Shown in pieces: positions 1 through 8,791 of a DNA stretch of 38,248 bases. Numbering within the stretch: position 1 is the first letter of the stretch; every line of letters starts with the position of its first letter. The stretch comes from Fidelibacterota bacterium (GTDB taxonomy: Bacteria; Fidelibacterota; UBA8477). The translations under genes were made by a program, and so were the position numbers. The stretch lies in assembly GCA_021734045.1 (NCBI GenBank), contig JAIPJR010000016.1, forward strand, positions 1 through 38,248, given 5' to 3'. Under the pieces are notes generated by a model. The model made no database searches. It saw only the letters and a program-made list of their open reading frames with translations, and was not told the DNA's origin.

Positions 1-1
1 C

Positions 2-694
2 AACACCGATGGAAACCAAATTTTTTGGGTGGAGTCGGCCGGTCCGTTAAAAACGCCTGCCCGGTATCGCAATCACCATGGGCAGCATCTGGAGCATGCA
101 CCTTACATGGAGCGGGATTTTCGTGTCCCGGAGTTGCAGCCACCGGTGGACAAAACCGGGGAGTTTGAGGTTCTCGTAAAGCTTACCAACGGTTACCAAA
201 CAATCTACCAGGCTAACCATCCCTTCGATCTGGTGGGCTGGGACGGCTATTATTTCCCGTGGATATTCAATATCAATGATTTTATGCCCATCGTGGGAAA
301 AATCCATCAGCCACCACCGGTGCATCAAACCTTTGAGGCGCCGGGATTTGTGGTGTGCTCCTTCGTACCACGTCTGTTTGACTGGCATGAGCTTTCCATC
401 CCCGCGCCCTATGCCCACAGTAATGTGGACAGCGACGAAATTCTCTACTATTCCCGGGGCAATTTCATGATCCGCAAGGGCATCAGTGAAGGTTCCATTA
501 CACTGCACCCGGCCGGACTGCCCCACGGACCCCAACCCGGTAAGTATGAAAACTCCATCGGAAAAACTGAGACCAATGAGCTGGCCGTGATGGTGGATAC
601 CTTCAAGCCACTCCATCTCACCGCATTGGCGCTGGAGATTGACGATCCCGGCTACCCCCTTAGCTGGTTAGAAGAGGATGATTCCAAATGGTGA
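2..694 (+). CDS. hmgA: Homogentisate 1,2-dioxygenase, C-terminal part (5' truncated by window edge)
   Basis: Frame is open from the window start. Motifs GWDGYYFPWIFNINDFMPIVGKIHQPPPVHQTFEAPGFVVCSFVPR and HPAGLPHGPQPGKYE match the cupin core of HGO. Confidence 0.9.
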   Translation, partial: NTDGNQIFWVESAGPLKTPARYRNHHGQHLEHAPYMERDFRVPELQPPVDKTGEFEVLVKLTNGYQTIYQANHPFDLVGWDGYYFPWIFNINDFMPIVGKIHQPPPVHQTFEAPGFVVCSFVPRLFDWHELSIPAPYAHSNVDSDEILYYSRGNFMIRKGISEGSITLHPAGLPHGPQPGKYENSIGKTETNELAVMVDTFKPLHLTALALEIDDPGYPLSWLEEDDSKW

Positions 695-1323
695 TAGATC
701 CGAAAACACAGACTTATAAAGAAAACTACAAACTGCTCATCGGCAGCATTGTGCCGCGTCCCATCGCTTTCGTTTCTACGCGCTCCCCTGATGGTGTGCT
801 GAATCTGGCGCCATTTTCTTTTTTCACAGCCATTTCCTCCGATCCGCCCACCATCTGTTTTTCACCCGGACGCCGGGGATCGGATGGCGCGAAAAAGGAC
901 ACCTGGACCAATATTGAAGCGACGGGTGAGTTTGTGGTGAATGTGGTAACCGAAGAGATGGCCGCTGCCATGAACGAAACCGCCACTGAACTACCGCCGG
1001 AGATGAGCGAATTCGAGTACGCCGGTTTTACACCGGCAGCCAGTGATTTGGTCGCCGTTCCGCGGGTGGCCGAATCGCCCATCAGTATGGAGTGCGAACG
1101 GATTCAGATTGTGGAATTGGGGAATGCGGGACCTGGTGGGGCCGCGTTGGTCATCGGTGAAGTGATCCGGTTTCATGTGGCTGATCATTTACTGGAAAAC
1201 GGCCGGATTGATGTGGGGCTGCTGAATCCGGTGGCTCGTCTAGCCGGGACAGAGTACACCACCCTTGGACGCCGGTTCAGTCTGGAGCGCAAACCCTGGC
1301 CATCCAGCAAACATACCAAATAA
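688..1323 (+). CDS. Flavin reductase-like (FMN-binding split barrel) domain protein
   Basis: LLIGSIVPRPIAFVSTRSPDGVLNLAPFSFFTAISSDPPTICFSPG is typical of the DIM6/NTAB flavin reductase-like family; the start overlaps the hmgA stop. Confidence 0.88.
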   Translation: MVIDPKTQTYKENYKLLIGSIVPRPIAFVSTRSPDGVLNLAPFSFFTAISSDPPTICFSPGRRGSDGAKKDTWTNIEATGEFVVNVVTEEMAAAMNETATELPPEMSEFEYAGFTPAASDLVAVPRVAESPISMECERIQIVELGNAGPGGAALVIGEVIRFHVADHLLENGRIDVGLLNPVARLAGTEYTTLGRRFSLERKPWPSSKHTK

Positions 1324-1421
1324 ACCACGCGTCACCCGACTGTCGCCATACCTCGTTTTCTCAGTGAATGACCTTATCGCAACCCATCAAACCTGAGTTT
1401 TCATAAACCTCACAGTGCATC

Positions 1422-3380
1422 ATGACGGATTCAGCTAAAATTTTATACACACCCTCTCCGGAAAACATCGCCCGCTCTCAGATGACGGCATTCCGGGAAT
1501 TCGTGAACCAACTTTACCAGTTGGATTTGCCTGATTATGCCGCCCTCTATGAATGGTCGGTGACCCAGATTCCCCAATTCTGGGCGGCTGTCTGGGATTT
1601 CATGGCGATTCGTCACTCCGCAGAGCCGGAAGAGGTAGTGGATGATCTGAGTAAAATGCCCGGTGCCCAATGGTTCAGCGGTGCACGACTGAATTTTGCC
1701 GAAAATCTGTTGCGCTTCCGAGACGACCGCATCGCCATTCGTTTCCAGGGTGAGGACCAGGTCACCACCACCCTCACCTATGGGGAACTGTATGAAAAAG
1801 TGGCGCAAACTGCCGCTGCCCTAAAAGCCGCCGGCGTGGGTCCCCATGACCGGGTAGCCGGATTTATGCCCAATCTGCCGGAAACCGTGATTGCCATGCT
1901 GGCAACGGCGAGTCTGGGCGCCATCTGGTCCTCGTCCTCCCCTGATTTTGGCATCAAGGGTGTGCTGGATCGTTTCTCACAGATTGAGCCCAAAGTTATT
2001 TTCGCTGCCGATGGTTATTTCTATGGTGGAAAACGTTTCGATGCACTGGAAAAACTCGCCGGCATTCTGGACAAACTGCCTACCGTGGAGACCGTGGTGA
2101 TTGTGCCCTACGCCAGCCAACCACCTCTGGACAATTTTCACAATGCCGTTCTTTGGGATGATTTTCTGGTGCAGGACCCGACGGAAATTGACTTCGTCCA
2201 ACTTCCCTTCAATCATCCGCTGTACATCATGTACTCCAGCGGCACCACGGGTTTGCCCAAATCCATTGTCCACAGCGCCGGCGGCACGCTGATCCAGCAT
2301 TTGAAGGAATTACGCCTTCATACCGATCTCACCCGTGAGGATACCATTTTCTACTTCACAACCTGCGGTTGGATGATGTGGAATTGGCTGGTCTCATCCC
2401 TGGCGGTTGGTGCAACAGTGGTGTTGTACGACGGAAATCCATTTTACCCCGACGCTTCAGCTTTGTGGAAAATGGCGGAAGAAATGGGCATTACCGTTTT
2501 CGGAACCAGCGCTAAATACCTGTCGGCACTGGAAGCCGCCGACGCCAAACCTGGCCGGGATTTTAATCTCAATTCCCTACGCGCCATCCTTTCAACCGGC
2601 TCGCCCCTTTTGGAGGAGAGCTTCGACTATGTCTATCGTGAGGTTAAATCCAATGTACTGCTGGGCTCCATCTCCGGTGGCACCGATCTCATCTCCTGTT
2701 TCGCCCTGGCCAATCCGGTTTTACCCGTCCGAAGGGGTGAACTCCAATGCCGGGGGTTGGGGATGAAAGTAGAGGCATTTGATGAAACCGGTGCAGCGGT
2801 TTTGAAGACGAAGGGTGAGCTGGTCTGCACCGCGCCTTTCCCCTCCATGCCGGTCTATTTCTGGAATGACCCGAATGGCGAAAAATATCGTAACGCCTAT
2901 TTTGATCAGTTCCCCAATGTGTGGCGCCACGGGGATTTTATCGAAATCAATGAACACGGTGGTGTTAAGATTTTTGGTCGCTCGGATGCCACGCTGAATC
3001 CCGGTGGTGTGCGCATCGGAACGGCAGAGATTTATCGCGTGGTGGAGAGTTTTCCGGAGATTGCGGACACGCTGGTGGTGGGGCAAAATTGGAACGGTGA
3101 TGAGCGGGTGGTACTATTCGTAAAAATGGCTGCAGGACAACCCCTGGATTCCGCTCTTGCGAATGCCATTCGGATGAAAGTTCGTCAAAATTGCAGTCCG
3201 CGTCATGTCCCGGCCAAAATTCTGGCTGCACCTGACATTCCCTATACCATCAATGGAAAAAAAGTGGAGGTTGCGGTGAAGCAACTGATCCAGGGTGGGG
3301 AAGTGAAAAATCACGACGCCTTGAAAAACCCCGAAAGTCTGGATTTTTTCCGAAATATCCCTGAATTGAAGCTTGATTAA
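1422..3380 (+). CDS. aacS: Acetoacetate--CoA ligase
   Basis: 652 aa acyl-adenylate enzyme: MYSSGTTGLPKSIVHSAGG, TTCGWMMWNW, GRSDATLNPGGVRIGTAEIY, and C-terminal INGKKVEVAVK. Length and motifs fit AacS. Confidence 0.93.
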   Translation: MTDSAKILYTPSPENIARSQMTAFREFVNQLYQLDLPDYAALYEWSVTQIPQFWAAVWDFMAIRHSAEPEEVVDDLSKMPGAQWFSGARLNFAENLLRFRDDRIAIRFQGEDQVTTTLTYGELYEKVAQTAAALKAAGVGPHDRVAGFMPNLPETVIAMLATASLGAIWSSSSPDFGIKGVLDRFSQIEPKVIFAADGYFYGGKRFDALEKLAGILDKLPTVETVVIVPYASQPPLDNFHNAVLWDDFLVQDPTEIDFVQLPFNHPLYIMYSSGTTGLPKSIVHSAGGTLIQHLKELRLHTDLTREDTIFYFTTCGWMMWNWLVSSLAVGATVVLYDGNPFYPDASALWKMAEEMGITVFGTSAKYLSALEAADAKPGRDFNLNSLRAILSTGSPLLEESFDYVYREVKSNVLLGSISGGTDLISCFALANPVLPVRRGELQCRGLGMKVEAFDETGAAVLKTKGELVCTAPFPSMPVYFWNDPNGEKYRNAYFDQFPNVWRHGDFIEINEHGGVKIFGRSDATLNPGGVRIGTAEIYRVVESFPEIADTLVVGQNWNGDERVVLFVKMAAGQPLDSALANAIRMKVRQNCSPRHVPAKILAAPDIPYTINGKKVEVAVKQLIQGGEVKNHDALKNPESLDFFRNIPELKLD

Positions 3381-3448
3381 TTGTGCGGTGTTGAGAAGCT
3401 GTTCTCCTGAGAACGGCTCATAATTTCGACAAAATCTGATGCGCAGCC

Positions 3449-4492
3449 CTAATTCACGCCTGAAACCAGCCGTTTAATCAACCCCGGTCCCTGATAAATC
3501 AATCCGGTGTAAACCTGAATCAATGCCGCCCCGGCATCCAGTTTTTCCTGTGCACTTTCCACCGAGTCAATGCCACCCACACCGATTACCGGCAGGCGTT
3601 CCTGGGATCTGGCCACGATTTTTTCAATCATCCGGGTGGCGTGTTCCCGCAAGGGTCGCCCGCTGAGTCCGCCGGTTTCGTTGCTCCCAGGGTCATTTTC
3701 AACGCCCGCCCGTCCAATCGTCGTATTGGTGGCGATGACGCCGTCCACACCACGATCCAGCATGACGCTGAGGGCATCGTCCAGTTCCGCATCGGTTAAG
3801 TCCGGCGCCAATTTTACCAGCAATGGCAGCCGGCGGTTGAGACGCACCGATTCGGCATCCCGGGTCGAAATGATGGCGCGCAATAATTCATCCAGGAAGT
3901 TCCGTCCCTGCAGCCGGCGTAAGCCTTCCGTGTTGGGCGAACTGATATTCACGGCCAGATAATCAGCCACCGGAGCGAACGATTTCACCAGCGAGGTATA
4001 ATCATCAGCGGCCGCTTCCAGGGGTGTGGTTTTGTTCTTTCCGATATTAATACCCAAAACAAATTTCCGCGGTGCTCCCGGAGCCGGCAGATTCTTCAAG
4101 ACAGCCTCAGCACCCACACCGGGGAATCCCATGCGATTAATCAGGGCGTTTTGGATTGGTAAGCGGAAGTTGCGCGGTTTGGGATTACCGGATTGGGGAC
4201 GGGGTGTGACGGTACCGATTTCAAGATGGCCGAACCCCAAATTTGCCAGACCGCGCCAAGCTGTACCATCTTTGTCAAATCCTGCCGCCAGACCGATCCG
4301 GTTGGGGAAGGTGAGTCTAAACACCGTGACTGCATGTTTTGTGTCATGGGTGCCAAACAGACTGCGTGTCAGCCAATTCAGAGGCGGACGTCCTGCCATC
4401 CGCGACAACGTCATGGCGGCAGTGTGCATGGTCTCCGGTTGAAATTGAAACAGGAGCGGACGAATCAGATGCCGGTAGCCCCAACTACTCAC
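3449..4492 (-). CDS. pyrD: Dihydroorotate dehydrogenase (quinone), class 2
   Basis: GLAAGFDKDGTAWRGLANLGFGHLEIGTVTPRPQ.GNPKPRNFRL, VNISSPNTEGLRRLQ and IGVGGIDSVESAQEKLDAGAALIQVYTGLIYQGP. A GTG start at 4492 would give a GTGA overlap with pyrFE; the ORF extends to 4504. Confidence 0.93.
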   Translation of the reverse strand: MSSWGYRHLIRPLLFQFQPETMHTAAMTLSRMAGRPPLNWLTRSLFGTHDTKHAVTVFRLTFPNRIGLAAGFDKDGTAWRGLANLGFGHLEIGTVTPRPQSGNPKPRNFRLPIQNALINRMGFPGVGAEAVLKNLPAPGAPRKFVLGINIGKNKTTPLEAAADDYTSLVKSFAPVADYLAVNISSPNTEGLRRLQGRNFLDELLRAIISTRDAESVRLNRRLPLLVKLAPDLTDAELDDALSVMLDRGVDGVIATNTTIGRAGVENDPGSNETGGLSGRPLREHATRMIEKIVARSQERLPVIGVGGIDSVESAQEKLDAGAALIQVYTGLIYQGPGLIKRLVSGVN

Positions 4493-5898
4493 GGCACGTC
4501 CCACAATCCGAATTCTGCCAGTTGGCGCCCCTGCTCCCGGGAAATTGCGCCGTTCGTGTACCAGTAATCCAATAATCCGGCGATGCTGAATACGCTGTGA
4601 AGCGTATACGGGGTGTGCTTGAAGATAGCCTGTCCCTGTTTCTGCCGGTCAATCAATACCACAATGTCCCGCACCTCCAAATCCACCGCTTCCAGCTTTT
4701 TGATGCTCTCAAATTTGCTGCCACCGGTGGATACCAAGTCGTCAATCACCACAACACGATCACCCTGCGCGTACACGCCTTCCACCGGAACTTGCGTGCC
4801 GTAATCTTTCACCTCTTTACGGGGGTAAAGCATGGACCAGCCGCCCTGGAGGCTAATGGCCGTGGCGATGGGCAACGCCGCGTAGGGCAGCGCGCCCAGA
4901 TGTTGAAATTCAAGCTGTTTTAAAATGCCCCTGAATGCCCGGGCCACATCGGTCATCAGCGCGGGAAACGCCACCAGGCGGCGCAGGTCAATGTAAATGG
5001 GCGAGGTTTCACCGGATTTGAGTTTGAATGCGCCGAATTTCACACATCCGCTGGAAAGCAGTCCGTCCGCGATGCGCTGTTTCAGAGGAGAAAAATGTTC
5101 CGGCTGTGTCTCGTTGGATTTCCGGCTGGCGTTAATGTCGTCCCGCAGCGTCCGGGCTGCTTGGGCCGGATCATCTGCGTTTGCAATACTGCGGGAAGCA
5201 TTGATGAGTAAGCCCATCCCGTCGGGTCGTAATCCTGCTGCCAGCGTGGCATGCAAATCACCGCCTTGGGCACCCACGCCCGGCACCAGCATCCAGAGTT
5301 CCGGTGCCACCGCCCGAACCCGTGCCAGCGCTTCCGGTTGGGTGGCTCCTACCACCAATCCCAGATTCCCGTGGGTATTCCACCGCTGCGCCAATTCCGC
5401 GACCTGTTCGTACAACAAACCACCCGTGGATAATTGCAGCTCCTGCAGGTCGGCGCCACCCGCGTTGGATGTCCGGCACAGCAGAAACGCCCCCTTGGCG
5501 ACATTTTCTAAAAAAGGATTTATGGAATCGCGTCCTAAATAGGGATTGATGGTGACTGCGTCCGCTCCCAGCGTGTCAAAAGCCGCTGACGCATAGGCGG
5601 TTGCGGTGGAGGTAATGTCGCCGCGTTTGGCGTCCAGAATAACGGGAATCTCAGTCGGTACCGCCCGAATAACCGCTGCCAATGCCGCCATTCCCGGCGC
5701 ACCGAATTGCTCAAAAAAAGCGCTGTTGGGTTTAAATGCGGCGGCGTATTGGGCTGTTGCGGTGATGATTTTTTCACAATACGCTTGCGCAGCGGCAGCG
5801 GTGGGTTCGGGAAGTGTCTCCGGGTGCGGATCAAGACCCACGCACAATAGTGAGTTTGCTGATTTAACTCGTGATTCAAGTTTTTCGATGAAGGTCAT
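4489..5898 (-). CDS. pyrFE: Bifunctional orotidine-5'-phosphate decarboxylase / orotate phosphoribosyltransferase (OMPDC-OPRT order)
   Basis: N-terminal LCVGLDPHPETLP and DAKRGDITSTATAYASAAF (OMPDC); C-terminal FKLKSGETSPIYIDLRRL and VVVIDDLVSTGGSKFESIKKLE (OPRT). One uninterrupted ORF; internal start MTFIEKLESRVKSAN. Confidence 0.93.
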   Translation of the reverse strand: MTFIEKLESRVKSANSLLCVGLDPHPETLPEPTAAAAQAYCEKIITATAQYAAAFKPNSAFFEQFGAPGMAALAAVIRAVPTEIPVILDAKRGDITSTATAYASAAFDTLGADAVTINPYLGRDSINPFLENVAKGAFLLCRTSNAGGADLQELQLSTGGLLYEQVAELAQRWNTHGNLGLVVGATQPEALARVRAVAPELWMLVPGVGAQGGDLHATLAAGLRPDGMGLLINASRSIANADDPAQAARTLRDDINASRKSNETQPEHFSPLKQRIADGLLSSGCVKFGAFKLKSGETSPIYIDLRRLVAFPALMTDVARAFRGILKQLEFQHLGALPYAALPIATAISLQGGWSMLYPRKEVKDYGTQVPVEGVYAQGDRVVVIDDLVSTGGSKFESIKKLEAVDLEVRDIVVLIDRQKQGQAIFKHTPYTLHSVFSIAGLLDYWYTNGAISREQGRQLAEFGLWDVP

Positions 5899-6004
5899 AT
5901 TGGTTTTCCCATTTAGGCCCCACGCATTTTCCTGAGCTCCGGTTCCCCGCAAGAAGTGGATTGATGCAAGGTCGCAGGACGAATGTGGATGAATATTTTA
6001 GTGT

Positions 6005-6050
6005 ATCATCTGGTTGTGCTTTGACGAGCTCAGCAAGATAACCAGATGAT
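6005..6050. repeat. 11-bp perfect inverted repeat in the pyrB-pyrFE spacer
   Basis: ATCATCTGGTT (6005-6015) and AACCAGATGAT (6040-6050) flank GCTTTGACGAGCTCAGC. Confidence 0.7.
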
Positions 6051-6099
6051 TGATCCATCCAGGCATTGATCCTGCCCTCACCTTTGTAATCCGCAGCAA

Positions 6100-7095
6100 T
6101 CATGCCTTCCCCAGCACCATGGCCAATAACGCCATGCGCACATAGAGTCCATATTCCATCTGGCGAAAATAGGCCGCCCGGGGGTCTTCATCCACCCCGG
6201 GGGTAATTTCATTCACCCGCGGGAAGGGGTGCATCACAATCATTTTGTCTTTGGCGTGCGTCAAAGTATCCGGTGAAATGATGAAGGCGTCTTTGGTTTT
6301 TTCATACTCAGCCGTGTCTTTAAACCGCTCCCGCTGCACACGCGTGACATACAAGACATCGCTGGATTGTATCACCTCCTCCGTGAGAACATCGTATTGT
6401 GCCTGGGAAACACCTTTCTCGTCGAGTTCGGTAATAATCTCCGCCGGCATCCGTAAAATTTCCGGTGCCACATAATTGATTTTTACACCATAAAGTGAAA
6501 GTAATCGTGAGAGGGAATGTACCGTCCGGCCAAATTTCAAATCCCCCACCATGGTCACGGTGAGTCCGTCCACCGTGTGTAATTCTTCCAGAATGGTAAA
6601 CATATCAAGCAATGCCTGGGTGGGGTGTTCGCCAATCCCGTCACCGGCATTAATCACCGGCTTGCGGGCGGCATCAGCAGCGATTTTAGCCGCACCCACT
6701 TCCGGATGGCGCAACACAATCACATCGGTGTAGCATTCCAGCGTCCGAATGGTGTCCGGCAGTGATTCGCCCTTGGCCACGGAGGAATAGTGCACCTCGT
6801 TAATGGGAATCACACTCCCGCCCAGCCGTTCCATGGCGGATGTGAAGGACGAACTGGTTCGGGTGGAGGGTTCGTAAAACAGATTAGCCAGGATTTTCCC
6901 CTTCAATAGATCGAAGGATCCGACCCGGGCAACCATTTCACGCATTTCGTGAGCCACGCCAAAGATATACTCCAAGTCTTTGCGGCTCATTTCTTTCACG
7001 GAAATAATGTCATGTCCGTACCAGGGAGCGGTGCGCTGATCGCCAAACGGCAGGTGCGGATTGGTTTTGCGTAAGGGTGGGACGAATGAGGTCAT
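6100..7095 (-). CDS. pyrB: Aspartate carbamoyltransferase catalytic chain, CAD-like
   Basis: [59 protein letters not shown] and [25 protein letters not shown]. Start trimmed to [10 protein letters not shown]. Confidence 0.95.
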   Translation of the reverse strand: MTSFVPPLRKTNPHLPFGDQRTAPWYGHDIISVKEMSRKDLEYIFGVAHEMREMVARVGSFDLLKGKILANLFYEPSTRTSSSFTSAMERLGGSVIPINEVHYSSVAKGESLPDTIRTLECYTDVIVLRHPEVGAAKIAADAARKPVINAGDGIGEHPTQALLDMFTILEELHTVDGLTVTMVGDLKFGRTVHSLSRLLSLYGVKINYVAPEILRMPAEIITELDEKGVSQAQYDVLTEEVIQSSDVLYVTRVQRERFKDTAEYEKTKDAFIISPDTLTHAKDKMIVMHPFPRVNEITPGVDEDPRAAYFRQMEYGLYVRMALLAMVLGKA

Positions 7096-7130
7096 GGGGT
7101 GGTCTCCTTTATTACTGGAAGTCTGCGTGC

Positions 7131-7200
7131 TACCGGTTGTCTCCCTGAGTTTGCCTGCCGCGTCAGAACGAACTGGAGGCGGGTCGCAGGGCAACCGGTA
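7131..7200. repeat. 70-bp imperfect palindrome in the pyrC-pyrB spacer
   Basis: TACCGGTTG (7131-7139) and CAACCGGTA (7192-7200) are perfect termini; inner CCCTG/CAGGG and CCTGCC/GGCGGG (one G-U) can extend the hairpin. Confidence 0.7.
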
Positions 7201-7369
7201 AATTTTTGATGTAAGGTTAAATAGTATTGTGCGTTTCTGGAGCTGCACTCGCTGCAATATGGCCAACCAGACTGAGCCGGCAAAACGCGGCTGGTGGCGA
7301 TTAATTCATTAAACAACGAAAGAAAAAAATAGCTGAAGGAGGAAAAGTCGTGCCGGTGGAGAATCCGCA

Positions 7370-8443
7370 TCACCGGAGGGCCGACTCCCCGGATTTGACC
7401 GGAACGCCCGAACCCGGCGCGGCCAGGATTTTCCCCTCCCGGAATACCGTCTCACCGCGCAGCACAACCCGCTCCACCTTGCCGGTGACCCGCCAGCCCT
7501 CGAAGGGTGTCCATTGGGCTTTGGTGAATTGTTCCGCACCCCGAATTGTCCATTCGGCATTTTCATCCACCTCAATCCAGGTTTCAGGTTGCGAGGGCAG
7601 ATTGAACAGTTTTTCCGGATTGGTGTGATACCGCAGTGAAATGTCGTCCACAGTGAGCTTCTCTTCGCGGACCGCGGTGAGCAGGAGGGGCAGGGCGGTC
7701 TCCAGTCCCGGAAAACCCGGTGGCGGATTCTCGCCCCGTTTTTCAGCAACGGTATGGGGGGCATGGTCCGTGGCAAAGCAGTCGATAAATTCCAGATTTT
7801 CCCACAGAAAGGCGTTATCTGCCGGGGATGCCAGCCGGGGACGCACTTCGCCGGGACCGGGTCCCAATTTTTCCAGAAAATCGGTGTTGAGGAAGAGGTG
7901 ATGCGGCGCTACCTCGCAGGTGACGGGAATCCCTCGTTCTTTTGCCTTCCGGATGATGGCTAACTCATCGGCTTTGGCCAGATGGGCAATGTGTACAGGC
8001 CGGTTGAATAATTCCGCCAGCAGCACCATGGCTGCCACGGTATGGCCTTCCGCGTGTGCCACAATGGGCAGGTCAGCCGGCCAGGTTTCGAAATGGGTCA
8101 TCCAGTGGCGCATATCATCCAGTCGCAGCGGACCGTAGGTCTGGTTCAGGTACATTTTCAACCCAACAACCTCTTTGGCCAGGTCCACTGTGGAACCAGC
8201 ATTATCAGCGCCGGCGCCCAGATAGAGTCCCCAGTCACAGCGGGCTTTTTCGGAAGCGGCCGTTTGCGCCAACTTCAGACCCGCTTTGTCAGTCACCGGC
8301 GGATTGGTGTTGGGCATGGCCAGAACGGTGGTGGCACCACCGGCCAGCGCGGCTTGCGTCCCCGTATCCCAATCCTCTTTATGGGCAGCGCCGGGCTCCC
8401 GCATGTGGACATGGACGTCAATAAGGCCGGGGAGTTTTAGCAT
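7370..8443 (-). CDS. pyrC: Dihydroorotase, CAD-like short form
   Basis: Starts MLKLPGLIDVHVHMREPGAAHKEDWDTGTQAALAGG; also GLKMYLNQTYGPLRL, IVAHAEGHTVAAMV, VTCEVAPHHLFL, CFATDHAPHTVAEK and PPPGFPGLETALPLLLTAV. Confidence 0.93.
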   Translation of the reverse strand: MLKLPGLIDVHVHMREPGAAHKEDWDTGTQAALAGGATTVLAMPNTNPPVTDKAGLKLAQTAASEKARCDWGLYLGAGADNAGSTVDLAKEVVGLKMYLNQTYGPLRLDDMRHWMTHFETWPADLPIVAHAEGHTVAAMVLLAELFNRPVHIAHLAKADELAIIRKAKERGIPVTCEVAPHHLFLNTDFLEKLGPGPGEVRPRLASPADNAFLWENLEFIDCFATDHAPHTVAEKRGENPPPGFPGLETALPLLLTAVREEKLTVDDISLRYHTNPEKLFNLPSQPETWIEVDENAEWTIRGAEQFTKAQWTPFEGWRVTGKVERVVLRGETVFREGKILAAPGSGVPVKSGESALR

Positions 8444-8458
8444 TGTGCACCTTGGTAT

Positions 8459-8610
8459 GAACATCGAATGAATCGAATGGAGTCGAATAAAGAAAAGGTC
8501 ATTTTCCGAAAGAAATGATCCGGAGAATAATCACCCAAATGAGAGTATGAGTAAAATAGGAGGGCGATTTTTATCCTTCGATGAAAAGGTAAAGAACATC
8601 GAATGAATCG
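8459..8610. repeat. 17-bp perfect direct repeat pair
   Basis: GAACATCGAATGAATCG at 8459-8475 and 8594-8610. Confidence 0.75.
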
Positions 8611-8631
8611 GGAAAAATGCTCAGTTGTCTC

Positions 8632-8725
8632 CCTGAGCTTGTCGAAAGCTGAGCTTGGCGCTTTCAGCTTGGGAATTCCCCTCCTCTGGAGGGGGAGACC
8701 GGCTTCAGACGGGCAGGGGTGGGTT
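8632..8725. repeat. Intergenic palindromic repeat cluster (REP/MITE-like remnants)
   Basis: CCTGAGCTTGTCGAAAG, AAGCTGA...TCAGCTT and CCCCTCCTCTGGAGGGG hairpins in non-coding sequence upstream of pyrC. Confidence 0.5.
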
Positions 8726-8791
8726 GTGAACTTGACCCGATAGGATAAGCAACTGCGAACCTGATCCGGGCTATTGAATTGTCTATTATTG

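Noticed and set aside
3397-3415. GTTCTC-ct-GAGAAC hairpin between aacS and pyrD
   Set aside because: Only a 2-nt gap between arms and no T-run on either strand; not supportable as a terminator.
7309-7776. 155-aa ORF on the minus strand
   Set aside because: Alternate frame of the pyrC 3' half; rich in Arg/Pro/Ser as expected for an out-of-frame translation.
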